Assembly: GCF_030160295.1 (NCBI RefSeq)
Contig: NZ_BSOB01000037.1
Location: 22,460 to 86,459, forward strand
From: Dyella acidisoli
Lineage (GTDB): Bacteria; Pseudomonadota; Gammaproteobacteria; Xanthomonadales; Rhodanobacteraceae
Direction: 5' to 3'
Length of the DNA: 64,000 nt
Numbering within the stretch: position 1 is the first letter of the stretch; every line of letters begins with the position of its first letter. Below are positions 1 to 8,061 of this stretch, in pieces. Under the pieces are notes generated by a model that saw only the letters and a program-made list of their open reading frames with translations, had not been told where the DNA came from and made no database searches. A program made the position numbers and the translations under genes.

Positions 1-360
1 AAAGAAGTAACGGGCCGACACACCGTAGTTGTTGCTCGACCAGGTGTTGCCTTGACCGAACACCGCCGTGTCCGCACGACGCTTGGTGCGGTCGACGAAC
101 AGTTCCACCGACACGTTCGGGGCCACGAATTTACCCACCGACAAGCCGTAATAGATCTGGCGGCTGCGCGTGTTGCGATCGGTGTCGTTGTAGTAACCGC
201 CAACCGTCGGTGCGACGTACCAGCGGTCATCAAAACCATTCGGCCATGCCGGCGCGGTGCTGCTCGTGCCGCTGCTCGCAGCCGTGGTGTCCTGCGCGTG
301 AACGGCACCTACGCCGCCCAGGGCAAGAGCGATCAGAAAATACAGGCCCTTACGTTTCAT
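1..360 (-). CDS. OmpA-family outer membrane protein, N-terminal part (cut by window edge)
   Basis: The 5' 120 codons of a gene running off the left edge. It begins at an ATG at 358-360 with GGAGACACCTG upstream. The protein has a signal peptide (KRKGLYFLIALALGG...HAQD) followed by the start of a beta-barrel (WPNGFDDRWYVAPTVGGYY, then SARYFF at the edge). It is nearly identical to the first 120 residues of the downstream gene at 680-1819, so the two are tandem paralogues. The second half, presumably an OmpA peptidoglycan-binding domain, is outside the window. The family anchors the outer membrane to peptidoglycan; that role is inferred from the paralogue. Confidence 0.85.
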   Translation of the reverse strand, partial: MKRKGLYFLIALALGGVGAVHAQDTTAASSGTSSTAPAWPNGFDDRWYVAPTVGGYYNDTDRNTRSRQIYYGLSVGKFVAPNVSVELFVDRTKRRADTAVFGQGNTWSSNNYGVSARYFF

Positions 361-679
361 CAGGTGTCTCCTCGATTATTGGTGTTCGCGTCCATTCCAC
401 CCCAGACGGAAATCGCGCGGCAGAACTTTTAGGTATGCGGGGGACTTATTCGCCACCTATTGAGCTTGGTGTCCCTAACAGCAAGCGCGGCAGAGTGTAG
501 CAAAACCGTTAAGGGATTCGTACGCCGGTCTTTCACGGTGCTTCCAGCAGCGGTGAGGCTTTGTTCAGCTAAATAGCGCACGTTGATTGCCGTACGAATA
601 CAGTTCTTTACTTTTCCGCCCCCTATGTAAGAAAAGCCCGGCAAAGGCCGGGCTTTTCCATGACAACTTGCCGTACGAA
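361..679. other. Intergenic region between the two ompA-type genes
   Basis: About 320 bp without a supported gene. It holds the leader and promoter of the left copy and the terminator of the right copy (631-658). The first ~12 bp upstream of the left start (CAGGTGTCTCCTC on the plus strand) match the leader of the right copy, after which the sequences diverge. I see no convincing -35/-10 pair. Confidence 0.6.
631..658 (-). terminator. Rho-independent terminator of the ompA-type gene
   Basis: Perfect GC-rich hairpin (AAAGCCCGGC aaa GCCGGGCTTT) with T-rich flanks, 21 bp past the stop codon of the 680-1819 gene on the minus strand. Confidence 0.85.
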
Positions 680-1819
680 TTACTGCTGGACCTGCAGTTC
701 CGTACGACGGTTGCGTGCGCGACCTTCGGCCGTCTTGTTGCTGTCGATCGGGCTTTCTTCGCCATGACCGATCGGGCCTTCCAGACGGCTCGGATCGATG
801 CCATGTGCGGTCAGGTAGTCGTACACGATCTTCGCACGACGCTCCGACAGACCCTGGTTGTAGGCCGGCTTGCCCACGCTGTCCGTGTAACCCGCCACAG
901 CCACCTTCACCTGCGGGTAGCGCTTCAGCGTGTCCACTGCCTGATCCAGGATCGCCAGCGAATCGCTGCTCGGCACGGCCAGGGCCGGCTCGATGTTGGT
1001 CTCGCCCTTCTTCGGACGGTCGAACTTGAAGTTCACGCCCTTAAGGTCGATCACCACCTTCTGCGGGCAGCCATCCGGACCCACGATCGTGCCTTCCGGC
1101 AGGTCCGGGCACTTGTTGTCGCACAGGTTCACGCCATTGCGGAACTGCTTGGAGCAATCCGGCTGCGGCGGCGGGGGCGGCGCAGCCGCGGCGGCCGGGG
1201 CCGGCACTGCACCGATCTTCGCCACGATGCTGAAGCCCAGGAACCAATCGCCGTAACCGTTCTTTGCCGGCTGGGTCTTGTCGTCCCAGTCATAGCGGTA
1301 GCCCGCTTCCACACGGAAGTCGGCGCTGTCGGTGATCGCCTTCGATACACCCACGCCACCTTCAGCGGCCGGTGCCCAGTCGCGGCTGAGCGGGTTGTGG
1401 TGGTAGCTGCCCATCACACCGCCCAGCAGGTACGGACGCCAGGAGTTCGCATCACCGAAGAAGTAGCGCGCCGACACACCGTAGTTGTTGCTCGACCAGG
1501 TGTTGCCTTGACCGAACACGCGCGTATCTGCGCGACGCTTGGTGCGATCAACGAACAGTTCCACCGACACGTTCGAGCTGACGAACTTACCCACCGACAA
1601 ACCGTAGTAAATCTGGCGGCTACGCGTGTTGCGATCGGTGTCGTTGTAGTAGCCGCCCACCGTCGGTGCGACATACCAGCGATCATCAAAACCATTCGGC
1701 CAAGCTGGTGCAGTGCTGCTCGTGCTGCTGCTCGCAGCAGCCGCGTTGTCCTGCGCATGAACGGCACCTACGCCGCCCAGGGCAAGAGCGATCAGAAAAT
1801 ACAGGCCCTTACGTTTCAT
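680..1819 (-). CDS. OmpA-family outer membrane protein
   Basis: A 379-residue outer-membrane protein. The start is ATG at 1817-1819, behind GGAGACACCTG; an upstream in-frame ATG at 1856-1858 lacks a Shine-Dalgarno. Layout: signal peptide (about 1-22, ending HAQD), an N-terminal eight-strand-type barrel to about residue 200, an Ala/Pro-rich linker, a short Cys-containing segment (DCSKQF...LCDNKCPDL...DGCP), and a C-terminal OmpA/MotB peptidoglycan-binding domain (VAGYTDSVGKPAYNQGLSER, then RNRR near the end). The linker and Cys segment resemble the OprF-type arrangement. It likely links the outer membrane to the cell wall and may act as a slow porin. It is a tandem duplicate of the gene at the left edge. 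Confidence 0.93.
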   Translation of the reverse strand: MKRKGLYFLIALALGGVGAVHAQDNAAAASSSTSSTAPAWPNGFDDRWYVAPTVGGYYNDTDRNTRSRQIYYGLSVGKFVSSNVSVELFVDRTKRRADTRVFGQGNTWSSNNYGVSARYFFGDANSWRPYLLGGVMGSYHHNPLSRDWAPAAEGGVGVSKAITDSADFRVEAGYRYDWDDKTQPAKNGYGDWFLGFSIVAKIGAVPAPAAAAAPPPPPQPDCSKQFRNGVNLCDNKCPDLPEGTIVGPDGCPQKVVIDLKGVNFKFDRPKKGETNIEPALAVPSSDSLAILDQAVDTLKRYPQVKVAVAGYTDSVGKPAYNQGLSERRAKIVYDYLTAHGIDPSRLEGPIGHGEESPIDSNKTAEGRARNRRTELQVQQ

Positions 1820-2098
1820 CAGGTGTCTCCTCTTTCTCTTAATGAGTAGGGCATTCATCCCGCCAAGACAAAAAAATCGCTTTCGTCACGCAAACTCAAC
1901 TGCGGCAAACGAATTTCCTGCGATGACCAATACCCGGCGCGCGCGCATTTTAACAACTTCTAAACGATTTGCAAAATGACCGCTGACAGGCGGCCGGCCC
2001 CGACTTGCTTACCCCACGTATTAAGCCGGGCTCGGTTCGGTACCCACACCAAACCGGAGCCCTGCCCCACTACTTAAGATTTTCTGCTCACGACGTCG

Positions 2099-3550
2099 TC
2101 ACAGCGTGAAGAGACCGAGGAAGCTCTGAATAGGCATGGCATCCAGCTTGGCCGGATCCGCCGAAGCCTCCAGGATGGCCTTCACCTTGTGGGAAGGCAG
2201 GTAGCTGCGCATGGCCGCCTCGAACTTCTTCAGCAACACCGGAATGCCCTCGGCGCGGCGCTTGCGGTGGCCGATCGGGAAGTCGATGGACACCTTCTCC
2301 GTGCTGCTGCCGTCCTTGAAAAACACCTGCACGGCGTTGCCGATGTAGCGCTTCTCAGGATCGAAGTAGTCCTTGGTGAATTGCGGATTCTCGGTGACCA
2401 CCATCTTCTCGCGCAGCGTGTCGATGCGCGGATCGGCTGCGACGTCATCGTTGTAATCGTCGGCGGTAAGGCGGCCGAAGATCAGCGGCACCGCCACCAT
2501 GTACTGGATGCAATGGTCGCGGTCGGCGTAGTTGGCCAGCGGACCGGTCTTGTCGATGATGCGGCAGCCGGCTTCCTGGGTTTCGATCACCACCTTCTCG
2601 ATCTGGTCCAGCTTGCCGGCGACCTGCGCGTGCAACTTCATGGCGCACTCCACGGCCGTCTGCGCGTGGAACTCGGCCGGGAAGCTGATCTTGAACAGCA
2701 CGTTTTCCATCACGTAGCTACCGAACGGGCGCTCGAATTCGAACGCCTTGCCCTTGAACGCCACGTCGTAATAGCCCCAAGTCTTGGCGCTGAGCGCAGA
2801 GGGGTAATCGACCACGCCGCGATACACCGCGTTGATGGCGTGTGTGACTGCGCGACGGCAAGCGTCGCCGGCTGCCCAGCTCTTGCGCGGCCCGGTATTC
2901 GGAGCATGGCGGTAGGTGCGCAGCGCGCCGTTGTCGATCCAACTGTGCGACACGGCGGTGATGATCTGCTCCTTGGTGCCGCCCAGCATGGCGGTGGCCA
3001 CTGCTGTGGAAGCCAGACGCACCAGAATCACATGGTCCTGGCCAACGCGATTGAAGCTGTTGAGCAGCGCATAGCAGCCCTGGATCTCGTGCGCCTTGAT
3101 GGCATAGCTGAGCACGTCGCGCACGCTGAGCGCCTTGCCGCCTTCGCGCTCGGCCTTGCGGCTGAGGTAATCGGCCACCGCCAGAATCGCGCCAAGGTTG
3201 TCGGACGGATGGCCCCATTCGGCCGCCAGCCACGTGTCGTTGAAATCCAGCCAGCGGATCTGCGTGCCGATCGCGAATGCGGCCTGCACCGGATCCAGTT
3301 CATGGCTGGTGCCCGGCACGCGCGCACCGCCTGGCAATGTGGCGCCGGGTACAACGGGGCCCAGATGCTTCACGCATTCGGGAAACTTCATCGCCATCAT
3401 CGCCGTGGCCAGCGAATCCAGCAGCATGTAGCGCGCGGTGTCGTACGCTTCGGTCGAATCGATCCTGTAGTCGGCGACATAGTTGGCAATGTCGACCATC
3501 GGCTGATCGGGATCGGGACGCTTGGCAGAACGGATGTCGTGCGCGCTCAT
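2099..3550 (-). CDS. prpD: 2-methylcitrate dehydratase PrpD
   Basis: MmgE/PrpD-family enzyme of 483 residues, the same length as E. coli PrpD. It dehydrates 2-methylcitrate to 2-methyl-cis-aconitate in the methylcitrate cycle for propionyl-CoA. The start MSAHDIRSAKRP (ATG 3548-3550) was chosen because it gives family length; the longer frame begins with low-complexity residues, although the Shine-Dalgarno before 3550 is poor. Conserved blocks include IRWLDFNDTWLAAEWGHPSDNLG and the DRDHCIQYM region near residue 370. prpB and prpC lie 6 kb away on the same strand. No acnD or prpF is visible here, consistent with a PrpD-type cycle. Confidence 0.95.
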   Translation of the reverse strand: MSAHDIRSAKRPDPDQPMVDIANYVADYRIDSTEAYDTARYMLLDSLATAMMAMKFPECVKHLGPVVPGATLPGGARVPGTSHELDPVQAAFAIGTQIRWLDFNDTWLAAEWGHPSDNLGAILAVADYLSRKAEREGGKALSVRDVLSYAIKAHEIQGCYALLNSFNRVGQDHVILVRLASTAVATAMLGGTKEQIITAVSHSWIDNGALRTYRHAPNTGPRKSWAAGDACRRAVTHAINAVYRGVVDYPSALSAKTWGYYDVAFKGKAFEFERPFGSYVMENVLFKISFPAEFHAQTAVECAMKLHAQVAGKLDQIEKVVIETQEAGCRIIDKTGPLANYADRDHCIQYMVAVPLIFGRLTADDYNDDVAADPRIDTLREKMVVTENPQFTKDYFDPEKRYIGNAVQVFFKDGSSTEKVSIDFPIGHRKRRAEGIPVLLKKFEAAMRSYLPSHKVKAILEASADPAKLDAMPIQSFLGLFTL

Positions 3551-3660
3551 GGGGGGGTCTCGCGGTAAGGGAAAACGGAAATTGTACCGGGGAACGGGAA
3601 ACCAGACATGCTGCACTCGCCTCACGCTTGACCCTGCCTACTGCCCCACTGACAATCGAT

Positions 3661-3847
3661 ACCACCACCCAAAGGGGAGTAGTTCCGGGTGCGGGCTTTC
3701 CGCATCCGCGTGGCGATCGTCATCACGAGCGAAGCATCGCTCCGGGCGCCGCGGTGGCCAGGCCTAGAACGAGACTTTTGCGGTGATGACAGGACTCAAG
3801 CGCGCGTCCTGTCGTCGCCGTTTGAGTCCCGCGCGCCCAGGAACCGC
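3661..3847 (+). promoter_or_regulatory. yybP-ykoY manganese riboswitch and expression platform
   Basis: The two hallmark conserved segments of the yybP-ykoY aptamer are present: AAAGGGGAGTAG at 3671-3682 and CGAGACTTTTGCGG at about 3770-3783. CAAAG at 3670-3674 can pair with CTTTTG to close P1, with CACC/GGTG extending it. Downstream, GGACTCAA (3792-3799) pairs with TTGAGTCC (3822-3829), giving a candidate switching hairpin just before the start codon of the TerC-family gene. This class binds Mn(II) and commonly controls Mn exporters and TerC/YjbE proteins, which matches the gene it precedes. The exact boundaries are my estimate. Confidence 0.88.
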
Positions 3848-4519
3848 ATGATGCTCCCCCATCTGCTTTCAGACTTGCTCACCATCGTCCTGCTGGACCT
3901 GGTGCTGGCGGGCGATAACGCGATCGTCATTGCTCTTGCCGCGCGCAATCTAGCGCCGCCGTTGCAGCGACGCGCGGTGATCTGGGGCACGTTCGGCGCC
4001 ATCGTCGTACGCATACTGCTCACCGTGATCGTGGTGTACCTGCTGCAACTCCCGGGCCTGATGCTGGTGGGTGGCCTGCTCTTGCTACCGATCGCCTGGA
4101 AGCTGCTCAAACCTGACGGCGACAATCATGAGAACGCCGCTCCCGCGGCCAGCTTCTGGATCGCCCTACGAACCATCGTCGTAGCCGACGTGCTGATGGG
4201 ACTGGACAATGTGCTGGCGATCGCCGGTGCCGCGAAAGGACATATGGGTCTGGTCGTGATCGGCCTCTTGATCAGCATTCCGCTGGTGGTGTGGGGCTCC
4301 ACGCTGATCCTCAAGCTGATCGAGCGCTATCCCGTCATCATCTATGCCGGTGCTGCGGCCATCGCGTGGACCGCAGGCCGCATGATCAGCCATGAAGCGC
4401 TATGGCGTGCGTGGTTCGACGCGCACGGCTGGATGAAGCACGTGTTGGAGATCGGCTTGGCGCTGATCGTGTGTGCGTGTGGCTATCTGCTTCATCGACG
4501 GCGAAGGCTTGAGGCCTGA
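3848..4519 (+). CDS. TerC/YjbE-family integral membrane protein, probable Mn(II) efflux
   Basis: About 223 residues, almost entirely hydrophobic, with seven predicted membrane spans. Acidic motifs sit inside spans: LVLAGDNAIVIAL (residues ~18-30) and VADVLMGLDNVLAIAG (~115-130), the DN/GLDN signatures of the TerC family. ATG codons at 3848 and 3851 are both possible; the computed open frame extends further upstream but runs through the riboswitch, so I reject that longer start. Regulation is likely by Mn(II) through the leader. Related proteins (Alx, YkoY, YceF types) export or load Mn. It stands alone, 48 bp ahead of the GST gene. Confidence 0.87.
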   Translation: MMLPHLLSDLLTIVLLDLVLAGDNAIVIALAARNLAPPLQRRAVIWGTFGAIVVRILLTVIVVYLLQLPGLMLVGGLLLLPIAWKLLKPDGDNHENAAPAASFWIALRTIVVADVLMGLDNVLAIAGAAKGHMGLVVIGLLISIPLVVWGSTLILKLIERYPVIIYAGAAAIAWTAGRMISHEALWRAWFDAHGWMKHVLEIGLALIVCACGYLLHRRRRLEA

Positions 4520-4567
4520 AGCACAGCGCGCGACACTGTCGGGCTATCTCGTCAGCATGGAGTTGTC

Positions 4568-5179
4568 ATGAAGCTGTATTACCTGCCCGGCGCTTGCTCA
4601 ATGGCCGATCACATCGTGCTCGAATGGATCGGCAAGCCGTACCAAGCGCACCTGGTGGCGCGCGAAGCATTGCGCTCTCCGGAATATCTGCAAATCAACC
4701 CTTTTGGACAGGTGCCCGCGCTCGTCGTTGAAGATGACTGGGTGCTCACCGAAAACGTTGCGATCCTCAACTATTTGATGGACTGCTTTCCAGAAGCGAA
4801 GCTCGACGGCAACGGTACGCCACGCGAGCGCGCAGAAGTGAATCGCTGGTTGTGCTTCCTCAATTCCGATGTGCATCCCGCGTTCAAGCCGCTGTTCGGT
4901 CCGCAGCGCTTCATTACGGATGAATCACAGCATGCAACTTTGCAGGACATGGCTCGACAGCGCTTGCGCGGACTCTTCGAGCGCCTGAATACGCAGCTGG
5001 CCGATCGCGAATGGCTTACCGGTCACCGCTCCGTAGCCGATGCCTATCTGTTCGTGACGCTGCGTTGGGCCAAGGGCAAGCAGGTGAACCTTGGCGGCTT
5101 CGATCATCTCGAAGCGTTCAGTGCGCGCATGCACGCGGATGCGGGAGTGAAGGCGGCGATGCAGGCGGAAGGTTTTTAA
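4568..5179 (+). CDS. Beta-class glutathione S-transferase family protein
   Basis: 203 residues, a complete GST. The N-terminal thioredoxin fold starts MKLYYLPGACSMADH; Cys10 in PGACS is the position of the beta-class active cysteine. FGQVPALV (about 47-54) supplies the cis-proline and TENVAILNYL (about 61-70) the glutathione-binding Glu-Asn. The helical C-terminal domain carries the conserved N-capping region SVADAYLFV. Shine-Dalgarno GGAG lies 6 bp before the ATG. It conjugates glutathione to electrophiles in the cytoplasm; the substrate is unknown. It may be read with the TerC gene 48 bp upstream and ends in a strong terminator. Confidence 0.92.
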   Translation: MKLYYLPGACSMADHIVLEWIGKPYQAHLVAREALRSPEYLQINPFGQVPALVVEDDWVLTENVAILNYLMDCFPEAKLDGNGTPRERAEVNRWLCFLNSDVHPAFKPLFGPQRFITDESQHATLQDMARQRLRGLFERLNTQLADREWLTGHRSVADAYLFVTLRWAKGKQVNLGGFDHLEAFSARMHADAGVKAAMQAEGF

Positions 5180-5186
5180 ACGTACC

Positions 5187-5214
5187 AATGCCGCGCAAAG
5201 CGCGGCATTTTTTT
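5187..5214 (+). terminator. Terminator between the GST gene and the Fap-like operon
   Basis: AATGCCGCGC aa GCGCGGCATT followed by a T run; 7 bp after the GST stop. It may also stop the convergent minus-strand operon whose last stop is at 5241. Confidence 0.88.
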
Positions 5215-5240
5215 GAGCATGCTCGGCAAGATGGCGTTGA

Positions 5241-6614
5241 TCAGAACATCATCGGCACGCGTATGATCACCGTCGCATCTGGCGTATCACGCGTAACGCC
5301 AACGCCCAGGGTGAAGTTCACCGTACGCTTTTCGTTGAAGCGATACGAGCCGCCAATCAGCAGCGAACCCAGCCATACCTTGGTCGAACCCGGTACCTTG
5401 ATGCCGGATTCACGCGTCGCACCGACAAAGGTCTGATCGTAGCCGATGCTGAGTGACGCCTTGTCGTTCAAGGCCATGCCCATGCCAATGCTGATATCGG
5501 CTTCATTACCCATCTTCACATTGCCGAGAAACTGCCTGCCACCTAGCAGAATGTTTTCGTAGACGTTGTGGCGCTCAACGTTGTAGAGGTAACTGAGGTT
5601 GCCGAAGAACACCACCGGGTCGGATGGGAACAACCACGTCACACCCGGCTGCACGGTATAGAAACCGGTACCCGTCGGTTGCCGGATCGGCAGGCCAGTA
5701 CCGGTGAGATTCTGCACGCAGCGCGTCACGCAATCGGTCACCACCTCGAATGGATCTTTGCCTGTGCGTGATTTGAAGCGAAGCCAGCCGATGTAATACG
5801 CGCTGTCGGCGCCACCGTTGTTGATCTGGTAGCGCAGCGTTGCCTCGATATCGCCCAGACCTTTGCCGCTGGAACCGAACACATTGTCTTCCGCCGAGCC
5901 GGTAAGCACTTCGCGACTCACGGTATCGGTGTGTGTGTCGACATAAGGCACACGCACTTCCAGCTCCATGCGGTTGGTGAGGCCGTAGCGTCCTGTAAGG
6001 ATCACCGTCTGCGTCGTGCTACGCACCTGGCGCACGTCGATCAAGCCGATCAGGATCGCGGGGATGATGGTGTAGCCGATCAACGAAACACGATCAGCAG
6101 TGGAATACCCGAACTGATATGTCGGTTCGATCACAATCTTGCCTTTCGGCGTCAGCACACCCGGTTGCTGGAAGATCGGTGCCACTTCAGGTGGACGCGA
6201 ACTCTCCGCAGGAGCCTGTCCTACCGGTGAGGACGGCCCTTGTTGGGCTGCCTGCACGTCGGTGTAGGTATCTGACGAAGGCATGGGCAACGCCGCGGCA
6301 CCCGCTCCACCTGCGGCAATATTGCCGCCGCGCTGGCGGGCCAGCACATCCATGCCCACGGCATGGCGCAACGCCTGGTAATCGGCTTCCTGTTGCGCGA
6401 GCTGGCGCTGCAGGGCTTCGATCTGGCCTCGCATGACTTCGATACGCGCGCCCTGCTCTGCCAGCCGCTGTCGGATGGCAGGTGATGACGTGTCGTCCGT
6501 GTTCGACGCATCCTGAGCCGTAACCACCCCGCAGATGGCCATGAGTCCGGTGCAGCCGACAGCGTAAAGCCACGGCTTCGACAGGCGCTTCGCATGGTGA
6601 TCCTTCCTGTTCAT
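5241..6614 (-). CDS. fapF: FapF-like outer-membrane barrel with N-terminal coiled coil
   Basis: 457 residues; ATG 6612-6614 behind GGGGAG. Layout: signal sequence (about 1-33), a heptad-rich coiled coil at about 47-85 (IRQRLAEQGARIEVMRGQIEALQRQ in two registers), a Ser/Pro/Gln linker, then from about residue 160 a beta-barrel with alternating strands (GKIVIEPTYQFGYS, GLGDIEATLRYQ) and a terminal Phe (VRVPMMF), the Bam sorting signal. Coiled coil plus barrel is the plan of FapF, the trimeric amyloid exporter of Pseudomonas. It is the last gene of the operon, after FapD- and FapE-like genes, as in Pseudomonas. It could instead be another PF13557-like transporter; the family link is inferred from architecture and synteny. 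Confidence 0.68.
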   Translation of the reverse strand: MNRKDHHAKRLSKPWLYAVGCTGLMAICGVVTAQDASNTDDTSSPAIRQRLAEQGARIEVMRGQIEALQRQLAQQEADYQALRHAVGMDVLARQRGGNIAAGGAGAAALPMPSSDTYTDVQAAQQGPSSPVGQAPAESSRPPEVAPIFQQPGVLTPKGKIVIEPTYQFGYSTADRVSLIGYTIIPAILIGLIDVRQVRSTTQTVILTGRYGLTNRMELEVRVPYVDTHTDTVSREVLTGSAEDNVFGSSGKGLGDIEATLRYQINNGGADSAYYIGWLRFKSRTGKDPFEVVTDCVTRCVQNLTGTGLPIRQPTGTGFYTVQPGVTWLFPSDPVVFFGNLSYLYNVERHNVYENILLGGRQFLGNVKMGNEADISIGMGMALNDKASLSIGYDQTFVGATRESGIKVPGSTKVWLGSLLIGGSYRFNEKRTVNFTLGVGVTRDTPDATVIIRVPMMF

Positions 6615-6652
6615 GCTGTTCTCCCCTTTAGCGATACCGACACGTGTCCATG

Positions 6653-7363
6653 TCAATGTGACAACGCCTGCAACTGCTGCGCGGTTTGCAGACTTTGCTG
6701 CAGACCCTGGTTGCGGAGAGCGTTGAGTGCGTTGATGGATATGCTCAGCGTAGTGAGACTGCGAATGACCTGGTTGTCGACCGTGTTCTGAATCACCGTC
6801 GCCGCATTGGCCTGCGCTGCGGCGGATGCTGGAATCACAGTGCTGGTCACGAGCGGACTGCTTAGCGTGTTCTGTACGACCGTTGCCGCATTCGTCTGCG
6901 ACGCCGGCGATGTTTGCGAGGACGGAGCAGCCGCGGAAACAGCATGGCTCACGGTGCTGTTCACCACAGCCTGTGTCACCGCCGCTACGCTGTTGGTTTG
7001 CACCGACGATGATGGATCGAACGTATTGCCCGTCCCGACCTGCACATCCACAGTGCCGAGCGCCTCAGCCAGCGATACCGCTTGCTGCGTGGTGATGTGC
7101 GCGATATCGGGAATCGTCACATTGATGTAAGTCACCAGATTGCCGTCGACGTACACCGCACGCTGGATGCCCAGCGACGCCTGCAGGCCGTCGCCAAGAT
7201 CGAAGCCACCACGCACAGCATCAAGCCGCTCCATGGAAACCGGCACGCCAAAGCCTGCAATCGAGTTCGGAATCGGTGCGCGATCCTGCGCATGCGCCAT
7301 GCCGGCGCAGCAAGCAAAGCCAAGCAATCCGATGCCGCACAAAGGGAGACCGAAACGGTTCAT
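6653..7363 (-). CDS. FapE-like secreted protein with a double-glycine-type motif
   Basis: 236 residues; ATG 7361-7363, Shine-Dalgarno GAGGTGACC. A signal peptide of about 25 residues (ending MAHAQD) is followed by GFGVPVSMERLDAVRGGFDL at residues 37-56. L47, V50 and G52-G53 reproduce the L(-7)/V(-4)/GG spacing of leaders cut by C39 peptidases. Next comes a short strand-rich part (ASLGIQRAVYVDGNLVTYINVTI), then a Gln/Asn/Ser/Ala/Val-rich half with two related blocks (TNAATVVQNTLSSPLVTSTV and AAQANAATVIQNTVDNQVI). It sits between the FapD- and FapF-like genes, the position of fapE. It is probably exported through the barrel and may associate with fibres; both points are inference. Confidence 0.6.
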   Translation of the reverse strand: MNRFGLPLCGIGLLGFACCAGMAHAQDRAPIPNSIAGFGVPVSMERLDAVRGGFDLGDGLQASLGIQRAVYVDGNLVTYINVTIPDIAHITTQQAVSLAEALGTVDVQVGTGNTFDPSSSVQTNSVAAVTQAVVNSTVSHAVSAAAPSSQTSPASQTNAATVVQNTLSSPLVTSTVIPASAAAQANAATVIQNTVDNQVIRSLTTLSISINALNALRNQGLQQSLQTAQQLQALSH

Positions 7364-7371
7364 AGGTCACC

Positions 7372-8061
7372 TCATATGTCGCCAGGTCCATACTTGTGCA
7401 TGGTGATCGTATCCAGGCCGCGCCGGTCGATGCCCACGCCCAGTGGCGCGATCGGCGCGTTGCGCCAGTCGCTGTCAGTATTGAAATGCGCCAGTTCGCG
7501 CCGGTTGTGGATCACGAACACCAGTCCGTTTCGCCACAGCTGGCTGAAGCGCCCCAAGGGAATCGCACGCGTACCGCGTGCAGGGTCGCCTAGCAACACA
7601 CGTCCATAACGCACACCCTTGATCACCACAAAGTGGTGATAGCCGCGGTCTTCGATCAGCACAATCGCGGGCAGGTTCGCCTGCTGCAATTGTTCGAGGC
7701 TGGCATGAAAACCATCAGCATCGAAGCCAATGCTTTGCAGATAAAGCTTGATATCCAGCAGCGAGAAACCTTCCTTGTTGATCTTGGCTCGATCGCCATG
7801 CGTGTACATCTGCTCGAACACAAGTTGCTCGTTGACCGGATAGTTGTATTGGTACGTCAGCAACGTCGCCACCGCGGCCGAGCCGCAGCTGAAGTCATAC
7901 TTCTGGTGAATGGTGTTGCGGTACTTCACCTCTTTCAGCGTGGAGATATGCAACGCATAGGTCTGACCCGCGTTGTCGTTCAACGCCATCGTGGCGGCAC
8001 GCGATGCCTGCGCCCAAGCGAGCACGGACAGCACCGCCAACACTGGCAGCGTGAATTTCAT
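7372..8061 (-). CDS. fapD: FapD-like C39-family cysteine peptidase
   Basis: 229 residues with a signal peptide (about 1-23), so a periplasmic stand-alone C39 peptidase rather than an ABC-transporter domain. The motif QKYDFSCGSAAVATLL gives the oxyanion Gln53 and the nucleophile Cys59; YHHFVVIKG supplies His143 and LLGDPARG Asp159, completing the triad. GFSLLDIKLYLQSIG is typical of the family. Its start codon overlaps the stop of the preceding gene as ATGA (8058-8061), implying translational coupling. In Pseudomonas FapD is required for amyloid export and is thought to process secreted Fap proteins. Likely substrates here are the neighbours with GG- or GS-type motifs. Confidence 0.82.
   Translation of the reverse strand: MKFTLPVLAVLSVLAWAQASRAATMALNDNAGQTYALHISTLKEVKYRNTIHQKYDFSCGSAAVATLLTYQYNYPVNEQLVFEQMYTHGDRAKINKEGFSLLDIKLYLQSIGFDADGFHASLEQLQQANLPAIVLIEDRGYHHFVVIKGVRYGRVLLGDPARGTRAIPLGRFSQLWRNGLVFVIHNRRELAHFNTDSDWRNAPIAPLGVGIDRRGLDTITMHKYGPGDI

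Noticed and set aside
587..1849. 420-codon plus-strand open frame
   Set aside because: It is exactly antisense to the OmpA-type gene, has no Shine-Dalgarno, and its product is His/Arg/Val-rich, a typical GC-rich shadow.
2189..3568. 459-codon plus-strand frame opposite prpD
   Set aside because: Antisense shadow of prpD with no recognisable domain or ribosome-binding site.
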